The notes: generated by a model not told the origin, from the letters alone. Shown: positions 26,654-37,811, counted from the first letter of the stretch. The stretch: DNA of 55,268 bases from Streptomyces brasiliensis (GCF_014647875.1 NZ_BMQA01000002.1:430329-485596); one strand, 5' to 3'. Made by a program: numbers and translations.

Positions 26654-27813
26654 CGGGCGAGCACCTCCCTGGCGAGCTGGCGATAGGCGGCGGCACCGAC
26701 GGAGTTGGAGGCGTACGTGGTGATCGGCTCGCCGGCGACCGTGGTCTCCGGGAAACGGACCGTGCGGCCGATGACCGTGTGGTAGACGTGGTCGTCGAAC
26801 GCCTCGACCACACGGGCCAGCACCTCACGGCTGTGGACCGTGCGCGAGTCGTACATCGTGGCGAGGATGCCGTCCAGTTCCAGCTCGGGGTTGAGCCGCT
26901 CCTGGACCTTCTCGATGGTCTCGGTCAGCAGCGCGACACCGCGCAGGGCGAAGAACTCGCACTCGAGGGGCACGATCACCTTGTGGGCGGCCGTAAGCGC
27001 GTTGACGGTGAGCAGGCCGAGCGAGGGCTGACAGTCGATCACGATGTAGTCGTAGTCGGGCATCAGCGGCTTCAGGGCACGCTGCAGCGTCGACTCGCGC
27101 GCGACCTCGGAGACCAGCTGGACCTCGGCGGCCGACAGGTCGATGTTGCTCGGCAGCAGGTCCATGTTGGGGACCGCGGTCTTCAGGAGGACCTCGTCCG
27201 CGGACATGCCCCGCTCCATGAGCAGGTTGTAGACGGTGAGGTCGAGTTCCATCGGATTGACGCCGAGTCCGACCGACAGCGCGCCCTGCGGGTCGAAGTC
27301 CACGAGCAGCACGCGACGGCCGTACTCCGCGAGCGCGGCACCCAGATTGATGGTCGACGTCGTCTTGCCGACGCCGCCCTTCTGGTTGCACATCGCGATG
27401 ATCTTCGCGGGTCCGTGATCGGTCAGCGGGCCCGGGATCGGGAAGTACGGCAGCGGGCGCCCGGTCGGGCCGATGCGCTCGCGGCGCTGGCGGGCAGCGT
27501 CGGGCGCGAGCGTGGCCGCGTACTCGGGGTCGGGCTCGTATTCGGCGTCGGGATCGTAGAAGTGCCCGTCGGGCAGTTCGTCGTAGTCGGCGAAGTGGTT
27601 GTGGGGCGCGCCACTTCCGTCGCCGGCCATGGCGTTCACGTGATGGCCATCCATGCTCTGGTGTGCTGTCCGGGTGGTCTGCAGGCCCGGACCTTGGTGG
27701 GCTGCGAAGGTGCGCACAGCTACGGAGCCGACAGCCTCGAATCCCGCGGGGCCCTGGCCCCGTGCCGGCATTCCTGGTTGACCACCCCCGGGAGAAAATG
27801 TCGACTCATTCAC
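26638..27813 (-). CDS. parA: Orphan ParA-family ATPase
   Basis: 391-residue ATPase of the ParA/Soj/MinD group. The deviant Walker A NQKGGVGKTT lies at residues 143-152, with the signature Lys ahead of it; LLVDFDPQGALSVGLGVNP and YDYIVIDCQPSLGLLTVNAL are the other nucleotide motifs. The N-terminal ~130 residues are poorly structured, with a His/Asp/Tyr-rich part. This is the chromosomal orphan next to scpA/scpB, distinct from the parAB pair near the origin. The GTG at 27813 is supported by AAGGAGGT (27824-27831). It probably positions or assists chromosome condensation, inferred from its neighbours. Confidence 0.9.
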   Translation of the reverse strand: MNESTFSPGGGQPGMPARGQGPAGFEAVGSVAVRTFAAHQGPGLQTTRTAHQSMDGHHVNAMAGDGSGAPHNHFADYDELPDGHFYDPDAEYEPDPEYAATLAPDAARQRRERIGPTGRPLPYFPIPGPLTDHGPAKIIAMCNQKGGVGKTTSTINLGAALAEYGRRVLLVDFDPQGALSVGLGVNPMELDLTVYNLLMERGMSADEVLLKTAVPNMDLLPSNIDLSAAEVQLVSEVARESTLQRALKPLMPDYDYIVIDCQPSLGLLTVNALTAAHKVIVPLECEFFALRGVALLTETIEKVQERLNPELELDGILATMYDSRTVHSREVLARVVEAFDDHVYHTVIGRTVRFPETTVAGEPITTYASNSVGAAAYRQLAREVLARCHAE

Positions 27814-28159
27814 AAGTCGTCTTACCTCCTTGGTGACCAGGAAACTTCTAGACAAGGTCAGCGTGGCACCATGCCGACGGTTGGCGACTCTATGGCGTGT
27901 CGGGCGTCCGCAGCAACACAATCCGCCGGACCCGGCAGGATGTGTCGGCAATCAAACATCCTGCTGTCAAGGGCGTACGGCCGTCGCACAGCAGGTTTCA
28001 CCGGTGTGCGAATCGGTCGAAGGGTTACGTTCGAGGCGAGTTGACCGAGAGCCGCAAAGTGACCATACACACATCCGGCCGGACCTTGTCGGGCAAGGTC
28101 CGGCCGTGTGTACGCGGTTGACGCACCGTGTTGACGTATCGCCTTTACGAAAGGGTGAC
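27814..28159. other. Intergenic region between parA and ald
   Basis: 346 bases. The parA ribosome binding site is at 27824-27831; upstream of it, AT-richer patches (27835-27960) are likely promoter sequence. The rest carries the ald terminator hairpin at 28077-28105. No coding frame is supported. Confidence 0.5.
28077..28105 (-). terminator. Hairpin terminator after ald
   Basis: Perfect 12-bp stem (28077-28088 with 28094-28105, loop TCGGG) about 55 bases downstream of the ald stop on the minus strand. Confidence 0.7.
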
Positions 28160-29284
28160 TTAGCCGAGCAGGGACTCCAGCTCGACGTGCGGGAGGCCGT
28201 GCGCCTCGGCGACCTCCTTGTAAACCACCTTGCCGTCATGGGTGTTGAGACCCTTGGCCAGAGCCGGGTCACGGCGCAGCGCCTCGACCCAGCCGCGGTT
28301 GGCGAGCTCGACGATGTACGGCAGCGTCGCGTTGGTGAGTGCGTAGGTGGAGGTGTTGGGCACCGCGCCGGGCATGTTGGCGACGCAGTAGAAGACCGAC
28401 TCGTGGACCTTGAAGGTCGGTTCGGCGTGCGTGGTCGGGTGCGAGTCCTCGAAACAGCCGCCCTGGTCGATCGCGATGTCGACAAGGACACTTCCCGGCT
28501 TCATCCGGGAGACCAGCTCGTTGGTGACCAGCTTGGGGGCCTTGGCACCCGGGATGAGGACGGCACCGATGACGAGGTCGGCCTCGAGGCAGGCCTTCTC
28601 CAGCTCGAAGGCGTTGGAGACGACGGTCTGGATCTTCGAGCCGAAGATCTTGTCCGCCTCCTTGAGCTTGTTGATGTCCTTGTCGAGCAGGGTCACCTGG
28701 AAGCCCATGCCGACGGCGATCTGCGCGGCGTTCCAGCCGGAGACGCCACCGCCGATGACGACGGCCTTGGCGGGCAGCACACCCGGGACACCGCCCGGCA
28801 GCACACCGCGGCCGCCGGCCGGACGCATCAGGTGGTAGGCGCCGACCTGCGGGGCCAGCCGGCCCGCGACCTCGGACATCGGGGCGAGCAGCGGCAGGGC
28901 GCGGCTGGGCAGCTCGACGGTCTCGTAGGCGATCGCGGTGGTGCCGGACTCCAGGAGGGCGTCCGTGCACTCACGGGAGGCGGCCAGGTGCAGGTAGGTG
29001 AAGAGCGTCTGGTCCTTGCGGAGGCGGTGGTACTCCTCGGCGACGGGCTCCTTGACCTTCAGCAGCAGGTCGGCGGCGGCCCATACCTCGTCGGCCGTCT
29101 CCAGGATCTGGGCACCGGCGGCGATGTACTCGTCGTCCGGGATCGACGAGCCGGCACCGGCGCCGCGCTCGATGACGACCTGGTGGCCGTGGCGCACCAG
29201 CTCGTGCACGCCGGCGGGGGTGATGGCCACCCGGAACTCGTTGTTCTTGACCTCGCGGGGGATGCCGACCTTCACGTCGATCAC
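28160..29284 (-). CDS. ald: Alanine dehydrogenase
   Basis: 374-residue NAD-dependent enzyme interconverting L-alanine and pyruvate plus ammonia. The N-terminal signature VGIPREVKNNEFRVAITPAGV is at residues 5-25, the catalytic Lys/His region has LLLKVKEP near 72 and FTYLHLAA near 92, and the Rossmann motif GGGVSGWNAAQIAVGMG is near 174. DQGGCFEDSHPTTH near 270 is the conserved active-site loop. Length matches the family. The GTG at 29284 follows AAGGA by a few bases. In Streptomyces the enzyme supports nitrogen recycling during growth on amino acids. Confidence 0.95.
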   Translation of the reverse strand: MIDVKVGIPREVKNNEFRVAITPAGVHELVRHGHQVVIERGAGAGSSIPDDEYIAAGAQILETADEVWAAADLLLKVKEPVAEEYHRLRKDQTLFTYLHLAASRECTDALLESGTTAIAYETVELPSRALPLLAPMSEVAGRLAPQVGAYHLMRPAGGRGVLPGGVPGVLPAKAVVIGGGVSGWNAAQIAVGMGFQVTLLDKDINKLKEADKIFGSKIQTVVSNAFELEKACLEADLVIGAVLIPGAKAPKLVTNELVSRMKPGSVLVDIAIDQGGCFEDSHPTTHAEPTFKVHESVFYCVANMPGAVPNTSTYALTNATLPYIVELANRGWVEALRRDPALAKGLNTHDGKVVYKEVAEAHGLPHVELESLLG

Positions 29285-29419
29285 GGTCCTTGGCTCAGAG
29301 GGTGTGGGGGCATAACAAGACATACCCGGGCGCGCAGGGCACACCGGGAGACACCGCAGGAGAACGAGCGGCAGAGCCAGTTTAATGAAGGTGTTCCGCC
29401 TGTCTAGCCTTTCATTGCA

Positions 29420-31486
29420 TCAATCTCCGACAGATGCACTGCGGATTTCGCAGGCGTTAGCGTCATGTTCCAGCTCTGGATCACCGTCGGGGCATTCCTG
29501 AGGCTCCTCCCCCAGCATGCGCTCGGCCGCACCCCGGTGCAGTCGAGCGGCCGCGCAGTCGCCCAGGTGCTCCAGCGTGTCGGCCAGCCGCAGCTGCAGT
29601 GCCGCCTGCAGCCGTACGTCCTCGGCTCGGCGCGCCCACTCCACCGCCTCCTGGCAGGTGCGCAGCGACTCCTCGGGCCGGCCGGCGTACTCCTGGACCC
29701 GGGCCAGTTCGCTCAACGCCCGCGCCTGGGCGGCGACATCGCCGTTCTTGCGGTGACCGGAAACCGCCGCCCGCCAGTTGCGCAGCGCCTCGCCGTAGCG
29801 GCCGGCGTAGGTGTGGGCGGTGGCGATACGGCCGTACAGCCGGGCGGCGTCCGCGCGCTCGTCGCGGGCCAGCCGCTCGGCCAGGGCCCGCCCGAACCAG
29901 TCGGCGGCCCGGTCGTGGTCCCCCAGCTCCTGGTGCGCACCGCCTACGGATTCCATCGCGCGGCCGGTCGCGTACGGATCGTTCGCCTCTCGTCCGGCGT
30001 CCAGCGCGGCCCGGTAGCGGACCAGCGCGTCGGCCGTGCGGCCCGTCCGGGCGTCGAGGTCGCCGAGATTCAGCAGGGCGGCGGCCTTCTCGCGGGGCAG
30101 TTCCCGGCGCTCGGCCACGTCCAGGACGAGGCCGTGGATGCCGTACAGATCGGGGGCCGCCGCCTGGGTGCCGACGTGCGCCACCATGGCCCTGACCAGC
30201 TGGGACATCAGCCGGCGGGCCAGGGTGTCCAGCTCGCCGTCGGCGACCGCGAGGCGGGCGGCGGCCAGTAGGGCGGGTCTGCGCACCTCCAGCCACTCGG
30301 CCGCCGCGCGCGGGTTGGGGAAGCGCAGCTCACGAGGCAGGCCCTGGAGCTTCTCGCGGGCCTCGGGGTTGTCCGTCTCGGTGATGGCGCGGCACGACTG
30401 CAGCAGCCGTACCGTCCGCTCGAGCATGCGGGCGCGGGCCAGCTGCAGCTCGCCGGGGCGGTCGTGGGTCTCGGCGAGGGGGCGCAGCAGGGCGTGGAGG
30501 CAGCCGGGCACCTCGTACTGCGGCAGCGGTGAGGGCACGGCCCTCAGCAGGCCGAGGGCGACGAGGTCGTCCAGGGTGGTGCGGGCGGCGCCGACGGAGC
30601 AGCCGGCCAGCGCCGAGGCGGTGTGCGGGTCGACCAGGCCGGCCGGGGCCAGGGACAGCAGGCGCAGTATCCGCGCGGCCGGAGCGGGCAGGTGGTCGTA
30701 CGCGAGGCGGAAGACGCGGCCGAGGGGACTGGGTTCGTCACTCTCCGCGTGCAGGCGCTTGGCCAGGTCGGCGACGGCCGCCTTGGGACGGAAGGCTAGC
30801 CAGCCGCCCGCGAGCATCAGGGCCGCGGGCTGGGCCTGGCACACCTCGACGAGGCTCTCGGCGGCCCTCGGGTCGACGGTGATGCGGACCGAGCCGGTGT
30901 AGCGGGTGAGCAGTTCGAGGGCCGACTTGGTGTCGAGGCCGCCCAGGGTGCACGGGCGGACGTCGGAGATCCCGGTGAGCGGGCCCGCGGACACGGCCAC
31001 CACCAGGCTGTCCGGGCTGTCCGGCAGCAGCGCGTCGACCTGCTCGGCGCCTGCCGCGTCGTCCAGCAGGAGCACCGTCCGCCGGCCGGCCAGGGCCGTG
31101 CGCAGCGCCTCGGTGAGTTCGTCCTCGGCGGCTCCGGGCGGGGTCGGCAGGCCCAGCTCGGTGAGCAGCTCGCGGGCGGCGCGTTCGACCGGCACGGGGG
31201 TGCCGTCGGGCTCGCCGAGCCGGACGCGCAGCACCCCGTCGGGGTAGCGGTCCGAGACGCGGCGCGCGAGCTCCCCGGCGAGTGCCGTACGGCCCGAGCC
31301 GGGCCGGCCCGCGATGAGCAGCACGCGCGCGCGTGGTGCCTTGCGGCCGGCGAGGGTGTCGAGTCCCGCACGCTCGATGTCGGCGAGGAGGCCTTTCAAC
31401 TCCCTTGCGCGGCCCAGGAACTGACCGTCCGCGGCCGGGTGTACGGACAGCTGAACGCCGCCTGTGTCCACCGCCTGATCCGTCAC
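29420..31486 (-). CDS. STAND-type NTPase with TPR repeats
   Basis: 688-residue protein shaped like the ATPase plus TPR part of AfsR-like regulators but without an N-terminal DNA-binding domain. The start region has FLGRARELKGLLADI, then a P-loop LLIAGRPGSGRTALAGEL (about residues 55-72) in which Arg replaces the usual Walker A Lys, and a Walker B RTVLLLDDAAG. A winged-helix-like SALAGCSVGAARTTLDDLVALGLL follows. The C-terminal ~250 residues contain TPR-like helical pairs (for example ALLNLGDLDARTGRTADALVRYRAAL). GTG at 31486 has GGGAG 8 bases upstream. Signalling or assembly role inferred; target unknown. Confidence 0.8.
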   Translation of the reverse strand: MTDQAVDTGGVQLSVHPAADGQFLGRARELKGLLADIERAGLDTLAGRKAPRARVLLIAGRPGSGRTALAGELARRVSDRYPDGVLRVRLGEPDGTPVPVERAARELLTELGLPTPPGAAEDELTEALRTALAGRRTVLLLDDAAGAEQVDALLPDSPDSLVVAVSAGPLTGISDVRPCTLGGLDTKSALELLTRYTGSVRITVDPRAAESLVEVCQAQPAALMLAGGWLAFRPKAAVADLAKRLHAESDEPSPLGRVFRLAYDHLPAPAARILRLLSLAPAGLVDPHTASALAGCSVGAARTTLDDLVALGLLRAVPSPLPQYEVPGCLHALLRPLAETHDRPGELQLARARMLERTVRLLQSCRAITETDNPEAREKLQGLPRELRFPNPRAAAEWLEVRRPALLAAARLAVADGELDTLARRLMSQLVRAMVAHVGTQAAAPDLYGIHGLVLDVAERRELPREKAAALLNLGDLDARTGRTADALVRYRAALDAGREANDPYATGRAMESVGGAHQELGDHDRAADWFGRALAERLARDERADAARLYGRIATAHTYAGRYGEALRNWRAAVSGHRKNGDVAAQARALSELARVQEYAGRPEESLRTCQEAVEWARRAEDVRLQAALQLRLADTLEHLGDCAAARLHRGAAERMLGEEPQECPDGDPELEHDANACEIRSASVGD

Positions 31487-31683
31487 GGGCCACACTCCCG
31501 TCCCACCGCACGCCGCGCGCCCACCGGACTTACGGTTCGGGCGTCGGGCCTTGTCTTCGGCTCACTCGCGAGGAGCCTAGTTCACGCTCTGCGACGTTCC
31601 GTGAGGAGCGCGACGGGCACGTCCCTCGATCGGATCAGCCGATCGTCACACCGCCGATACAAGGGTGGTAAGGGGTGCTGGGT

Positions 31684-32310
31684 TCAGGACTCGAAGGGAC
31701 GCGCGGGCCACGGGGCGTCGGCCGGGCGCAGCGCGTCGAGGCCGTCGCCGGCACGCGCGGCGACCAGCGAAAGGACGCCGATCACCAGGCAGTTGTTGTG
31801 CAGGTCGCCCGCCAGCACCCCGCGCACCAGCTCGTCGACGGGCACGCGCGCGTACTCCAGGTCGATCTCCTCGTCCTCGACGGCGAAGCGCTCGCCGTCG
31901 GCCTCGGACAGGCCCCGGGCGAGGAAGACCCGTACGGCCTCGTCGCAGCCGCCCGGGGTGGTGTACACATCGGTCAGCACCCGCCAGTCCTCGGCCTTGA
32001 CGTGCGCCTCCTCGTACAGCTCGCGCTGGGCCGCGTGCAGCGGGTTCTCGCCGGGCACGTCGAGCAGGCCGGCCGGGATCTCCCACAGCTTCTGCCGGAC
32101 CGGGTGACGGTACTGGCGGATCAGCAGGACGCGGTCCTCGTCGTCGAGGGCGAGGACGCCCACGGAACCCGGGTGGACCTGGTAGTCGCGGCGGACCACG
32201 GAGCCGTCGGGCATGACCACCTCGTCCGTGCGCACCGAGGTCTTGTTGCCGACGAAGGGGGTCTCCGAAGCCCGGATCTCCCACTCCTCGGGGGTGTCCT
32301 TCAACGTCAT
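31684..32310 (-). CDS. NUDIX hydrolase, ADP-ribose pyrophosphatase-like
   Basis: 208-residue hydrolase resembling ADP-ribose pyrophosphatases, which split ADP-ribose to AMP and ribose-5-phosphate. The strand VLLIRQYRHPVRQKLWEIPAGLLD near residue 62 and AAQRELYEEAHV near 93 form the NUDIX region, with GGCDEAVRVFLARGL after it. The box has His where Gly usually follows EEx (EEAH). It sits directly downstream of pyrG on the same strand, an arrangement I recall from other actinobacteria. The ATG at 32310 is preceded by a purine-rich GGGCGGCAGGG. Confidence 0.9.
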   Translation of the reverse strand: MTLKDTPEEWEIRASETPFVGNKTSVRTDEVVMPDGSVVRRDYQVHPGSVGVLALDDEDRVLLIRQYRHPVRQKLWEIPAGLLDVPGENPLHAAQRELYEEAHVKAEDWRVLTDVYTTPGGCDEAVRVFLARGLSEADGERFAVEDEEIDLEYARVPVDELVRGVLAGDLHNNCLVIGVLSLVAARAGDGLDALRPADAPWPARPFES

Positions 32311-32396
32311 GCCCTGCCGCCCTTTCACGAGCACAAGCGAAACCGGGGTGCTCACCTCTTGAAGGTATGCACCCCGGCCACCGTACAACTGGTGTG

Positions 32397-34064
<1,668 letters not shown>

Positions 34065-34585
34065 GGCCAAAGGGGGGCTCCCGTGGTCGCGGTCTGGGTG
34101 GCGGTGCGGCTTCCGGCCCGAAGATCGTGCTGCTTTCTCGGGGAGGTGCCGTCGCTGCGGTTCGGGGGTTTCTTGCCCACCGGTCCACGGGCTACCAGGG
34201 TATCAGCGCCGCGCGGCGATGGCGTCCGGCCACGCTCCGCGTACGCGTCGACACGGGCACGCACCGCTCACCCGTTTCTCACCCGGCGCTCACTCGCTCG
34301 GCCCACATGGGTTGCCCGGAGCGGCACGCAGATCATCTACGTGCGTCGTATCCTGCTCGGACATTCGCTGCCGAGCCCGGCCGGCAACACGGCACACCCC
34401 CGCCCGTATCCACGGGAACAACGAGAGCTCGTCAGTTCGTTGAGCATTGGATGTCGTTTTGCCCTCAGGGCGCGGCGGCTGCTTTGCTTCACCGCTCAAC
34501 GAAGCACAACAACGACCCCTTGACCGCACTAGCGACAGCCCCCTTTTCCACCGGGGGCGACGTGGCCGTTCGACTGGAGTTGCAC
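34065..34585. other. Divergent intergenic region between pyrG and GH15 gene
   Basis: 521 bases without a convincing gene. An open frame runs through from 34127 but lacks family similarity before 34586. Less GC-rich stretches near 34310-34350 and 34395-34550 are likely promoter regions for both genes. The GH15 ribosome binding site GGAG is at 34576-34579. Confidence 0.5.
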
Positions 34586-36388
34586 GTGGCCGGGCGCATC
34601 GAAGACTACGCACTCATCGGAGACATGCAGACCGCTGCGCTGGTCTGCCGGGACGGCACAGTCGACTGGCTGTGCCTGCCCCGCTTCGACTCGCACGCCA
34701 TCTTCGCCGGTCTGCTGGGCACCGAGGAGCACGGCTTCTGGCGGCTCGGCCCGGCGCACGCGGCCGACGCGCAGCCGCCCTCGGCGGCCCGGCGCACCTA
34801 CCGCGGCGACTCGCTGATCCTCGAGTCGGAGTGGGACACCCCGCGCGGCACGGTCCGCGTGACGGATTTCATGCCCCCGCGTGACGGCGCCCCGCAGCTG
34901 ATCCGCATCGTCGAGGGCGTCACCGGCCGCGTGCCGATGCGCTCGGCGCTGAGGATGCGGTTCTCGTACGGCCGGGTCGTGCCGTGGGTGCACAAGCACG
35001 ACGGGCGGACGGTCGCCGTCGCCGGTCCGGACTCTGTGTGGTTCGACACGGCCGCCGAGACCTACGGCAAGGCACTGACGACGTACGCGGACTTCACCGT
35101 CGCGCCCGGCGACCGCATCGCCTTCACGATCTCCTGGGAACCTTCGCACAAGGAGCCGCCCGGTCTGCCGGAGCCGGAGCAGTCGCTGGCGGCGACGGAG
35201 ATCTTCTGGCGCGAGTGGGTCGAGCAGTGCACGTACCACGGGCCGTACCGCGAGGCCGTGATCCGCTCGCTGATCACGCTGAAGGCGCTGACGTACGCCC
35301 CGACCGGCGGGATCGTCGCCGCGCCCACCACCTCCCTGCCGGAGGACATCGGCGGTGTCCGCAACTGGGACTACCGTTACACCTGGCTGCGCGACGCGGC
35401 GATCACCCTGTCCTCGCTGCTGCGCACCGGCTACCGCGACGAGGCCCGTGCCTGGCGCGAGTGGCTGCTGCGCGCGGTCGCGGGCGACCCGGAGAACCTG
35501 CAGATCATGTACGGCATCGCGGGCGAGCGCGAGCTGGGCGAGGCCGAACTGGACTGGCTGCCGGGCTATGAGAACTCCGCCCCGGTCCGGGTCGGCAACG
35601 GCGCCGCGCACCAGCTCCAGCTGGACGTGTACGGCGAGGTCACCGAGGCCCTGCACCTCGCCCACATGACCGGGCTGGCCCGCAGTGACTACGCCTCGCT
35701 GCTCCAGCTGAAGCTGATCCGCTACCTCGAGGACCACTGGGACCAGCCGGACGAGGGCATCTGGGAGGTGCGCGGGCCGCGCCGGCACTTCGTGCACTCC
35801 AAGGTGATGGCCTGGGTCGCGGTGGACCGCACCATCAAGCTGATCGAGTCCGGTGACGCGGACGGCCCGCTGGAGCGCTGGCGCGAGCTGCGCGACGACA
35901 TCCACCGGGACGTGTGCGAGAAGGGCTACGACAAGGAGCGCAACACCTTCACGCAGTCGTACGGCTCCAAGGAACTGGACGCCTCGCTGCTCCTCATCCC
36001 GCAGATGGGCTTCCTGCCGCCGGACGACAAGCGCGTCATCGGCACCATCGAGGCGATCCAGCGGGAGCTGTCCACGCCGGACGGCTTCATCCTGCGCTAC
36101 CCGACCGAGGGCGAGCACGAGGGCGTGGACGGTCTGCCCGGTGACGAGGGCGCTTTCCTGGCCTGCTCGTTCTGGATGGCGGACGACCTCGCGATGATCG
36201 GCCGCGTGGACGAGGCGCGCAAGCTGTTCGAGAAGCTGCTGGCGCTGCGCAACGACCTCGGTCTGCTGGCCGAGGAGTGGGACCCGCGCGGCAAGCGCCA
36301 GGTGGGCAACTTCCCGCAGGCCTTCAGCCACGTGCCACTGATCGACACGGCCCTGCGGCTCACGGCTTCTGGGGCGTACGGCGGCTGA
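34586..36388 (+). CDS. Glycoside hydrolase family 15 protein (glucoamylase/trehalase-like)
   Basis: 600-residue cytoplasmic enzyme. The N-terminal domain begins IEDYALIGDMQTAALVCRDGTVDWLCLPRFDS, typical of bacterial GH15 glucoamylases and trehalases. The (alpha/alpha)6 barrel contains NWDYRYTWLRDAAIT (about residues 260-274), GYENSAPVRVGNGA near 327, IWEVRGPRRHFVHSKVMAWVA near 390, and the catalytic Glu in LAEEWDP near 563. There is no signal peptide, so a role in intracellular trehalose or maltooligosaccharide turnover is more likely than secreted starch breakdown. GTG at 34586 is preceded by GGAG 6 bases away; a GTG at 34562 is an alternative. Confidence 0.9.
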   Translation: MAGRIEDYALIGDMQTAALVCRDGTVDWLCLPRFDSHAIFAGLLGTEEHGFWRLGPAHAADAQPPSAARRTYRGDSLILESEWDTPRGTVRVTDFMPPRDGAPQLIRIVEGVTGRVPMRSALRMRFSYGRVVPWVHKHDGRTVAVAGPDSVWFDTAAETYGKALTTYADFTVAPGDRIAFTISWEPSHKEPPGLPEPEQSLAATEIFWREWVEQCTYHGPYREAVIRSLITLKALTYAPTGGIVAAPTTSLPEDIGGVRNWDYRYTWLRDAAITLSSLLRTGYRDEARAWREWLLRAVAGDPENLQIMYGIAGERELGEAELDWLPGYENSAPVRVGNGAAHQLQLDVYGEVTEALHLAHMTGLARSDYASLLQLKLIRYLEDHWDQPDEGIWEVRGPRRHFVHSKVMAWVAVDRTIKLIESGDADGPLERWRELRDDIHRDVCEKGYDKERNTFTQSYGSKELDASLLLIPQMGFLPPDDKRVIGTIEAIQRELSTPDGFILRYPTEGEHEGVDGLPGDEGAFLACSFWMADDLAMIGRVDEARKLFEKLLALRNDLGLLAEEWDPRGKRQVGNFPQAFSHVPLIDTALRLTASGAYGG

Positions 36389-36419
36389 GGGCCGAGGCCT
36401 GGCAGCGCCCCGGCGCGTG

Positions 36420-37361
36420 TCAGCGTGCTGCCGGGCGGTCCGTTCTGTGCGGGTCGCCCGTGGGCAGCCAGGTGTCCGGGCCGTGGATCGGCAGGTCGCC
36501 GGCCTCTCCGGTGAGAGCGTCGACGACGGCGAGGACCGCGGCCCGGTCCTCGCCGCGGCGCCAGGTCAGGGACCAGGTCCAGTGGATGCGCGGCGCGACG
36601 ACGGGGCGTCTGACCAGGTCGGGCGGCAGCGGAGCGGTCTGGCCCTTGGGCGAGTTGATGACAGGGCGTCCGCCGCGGCGGACGTGGTCGAAGAAGGCGG
36701 AGCCGGTGATGCCCCCGTCGGAGATACGCACCGCGCGGGCGCCGGTGTCCCGGGCCAGTTCCTCGGCGTACACGTTCCAGGACGACCAGGACGTCACGTC
36801 GTCGTCCACCAGGACGTCGGTGTCCCGGGCGGCCACCTCGCCGGTGTCCGGGCCGACGGCGACGGCGTACAGGCGGTCGGCGCCGACGAGGCGGGCGCAC
36901 AGGCCGCGCTTCTCCAGGTCCTCGGTGCGCACCCAGCACACCGCGAGGTCCAGGCTGCCCTCGGCGACCCTGGCGGCCTGGGTGTGCGAGGGAGCGACCC
37001 ACGCGTCGACATGGACCTGGGCCACGGCGGAGGTACGGGCGGTCAGGTCGGCGGGGAGCCAGTTCACGTAGCCGAGGCGTACCGGCTCGGATCCCGAGAG
37101 CCGGCGCGCACGCCGCTGGAGGTCGTCGGCCCGCTCCAGAAGGGCCCGGGTGTGCGGGAGCAGCGCCGAGCCGGCCGGGGTCAGGGACACCGAGCGGCGG
37201 TCGCGGTCGAACAGGCGCACTCCCAGGTCGCGTTCGAGCGCCTTGATCTGCTGGGACAGGGAGGGTCCGGCGATCAGCAGCCGCTCGGCGGCCCGGCCGA
37301 AGTTCAGCTCCTCGGCCACCGTGACGAAGTAACGAAGTTGACGCAGCTCCACGCCGGTCAT
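36420..37361 (-). CDS. LysR-family transcriptional regulator
   Basis: 313-residue regulator. The winged helix-turn-helix is at residues 1-62 (LRQLRYFVTVAEELNFGRAAERLLIAGPSLSQQIKALERDLGVRLFDRDRRSVSL), followed by the usual linker helix and a periplasmic-binding-like effector domain. It is divergent from the muconolactone isomerase-like gene 37509 with 147 bases between the starts, the classic LysR layout, so that gene and the following transporter are probable targets. The effector is unknown. The ATG at 37361 gives the family N-terminus; its ribosome binding site is weak. Confidence 0.9.
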   Translation of the reverse strand: MTGVELRQLRYFVTVAEELNFGRAAERLLIAGPSLSQQIKALERDLGVRLFDRDRRSVSLTPAGSALLPHTRALLERADDLQRRARRLSGSEPVRLGYVNWLPADLTARTSAVAQVHVDAWVAPSHTQAARVAEGSLDLAVCWVRTEDLEKRGLCARLVGADRLYAVAVGPDTGEVAARDTDVLVDDDVTSWSSWNVYAEELARDTGARAVRISDGGITGSAFFDHVRRGGRPVINSPKGQTAPLPPDLVRRPVVAPRIHWTWSLTWRRGEDRAAVLAVVDALTGEAGDLPIHGPDTWLPTGDPHRTDRPAAR

Positions 37362-37508
37362 GCTACGTACGCCGGTGAGAGGCCGCGCCTCCCAGGACGG
37401 AGGAAGCCGGTCGTGGCCGGGCGCCGGTACCGCACGGACACTGAGGGGGACGAGCCCACCTCCGGTGTTCCGGCGACCGCCGGACGCCGCGGCGAACGGA
37501 GCAGGACC

Positions 37509-37811
37509 ATGCGCGAGTTCCTGGTCGAGATCACCACCACCGTGCCCGAGGGCACCGGTCAGGACGAGGTCGACCGGCGGCGGGCCGCCGAGGCGGTGCG
37601 CGCGAAGGAACTGGCCGCCGCAGGCCACCTGATGCGGCTGTGGCGGCCGGTCGGCGAACTGCGCAGCATCGGCGTCTGGCAGGCCGCGAACGAGGAGGAA
37701 CTGCACGAGAAGGTGCTCGGCACCCTGCCACTGCGCCCATGGATGACGTTCACGGTCACCCCGCTCGAACCCCACCCGAACGACCCCGGCCCGACCGTGG
37801 GCGCTGCCTGA
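37509..37811 (+). CDS. Muconolactone delta-isomerase-like protein
   Basis: 100-residue ferredoxin-like-fold protein. MREFLVEITTTVPEG, the helix DEVDRRRAAEAVRAKELAAAGHLMRLWRP and SIGVWQAANEEELHEKVLGTLPLRPWMTFTVTPLEPHPNDP match the CatC/muconolactone isomerase family. The true CatC acts in catechol ortho-cleavage, but no other gene of that pathway is adjacent. It may therefore isomerise another lactone. It is divergent from the LysR gene and followed by an MFS transporter after 109 bases, suggesting a small LysR-controlled regulon. Confidence 0.85.
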   Translation: MREFLVEITTTVPEGTGQDEVDRRRAAEAVRAKELAAAGHLMRLWRPVGELRSIGVWQAANEEELHEKVLGTLPLRPWMTFTVTPLEPHPNDPGPTVGAA

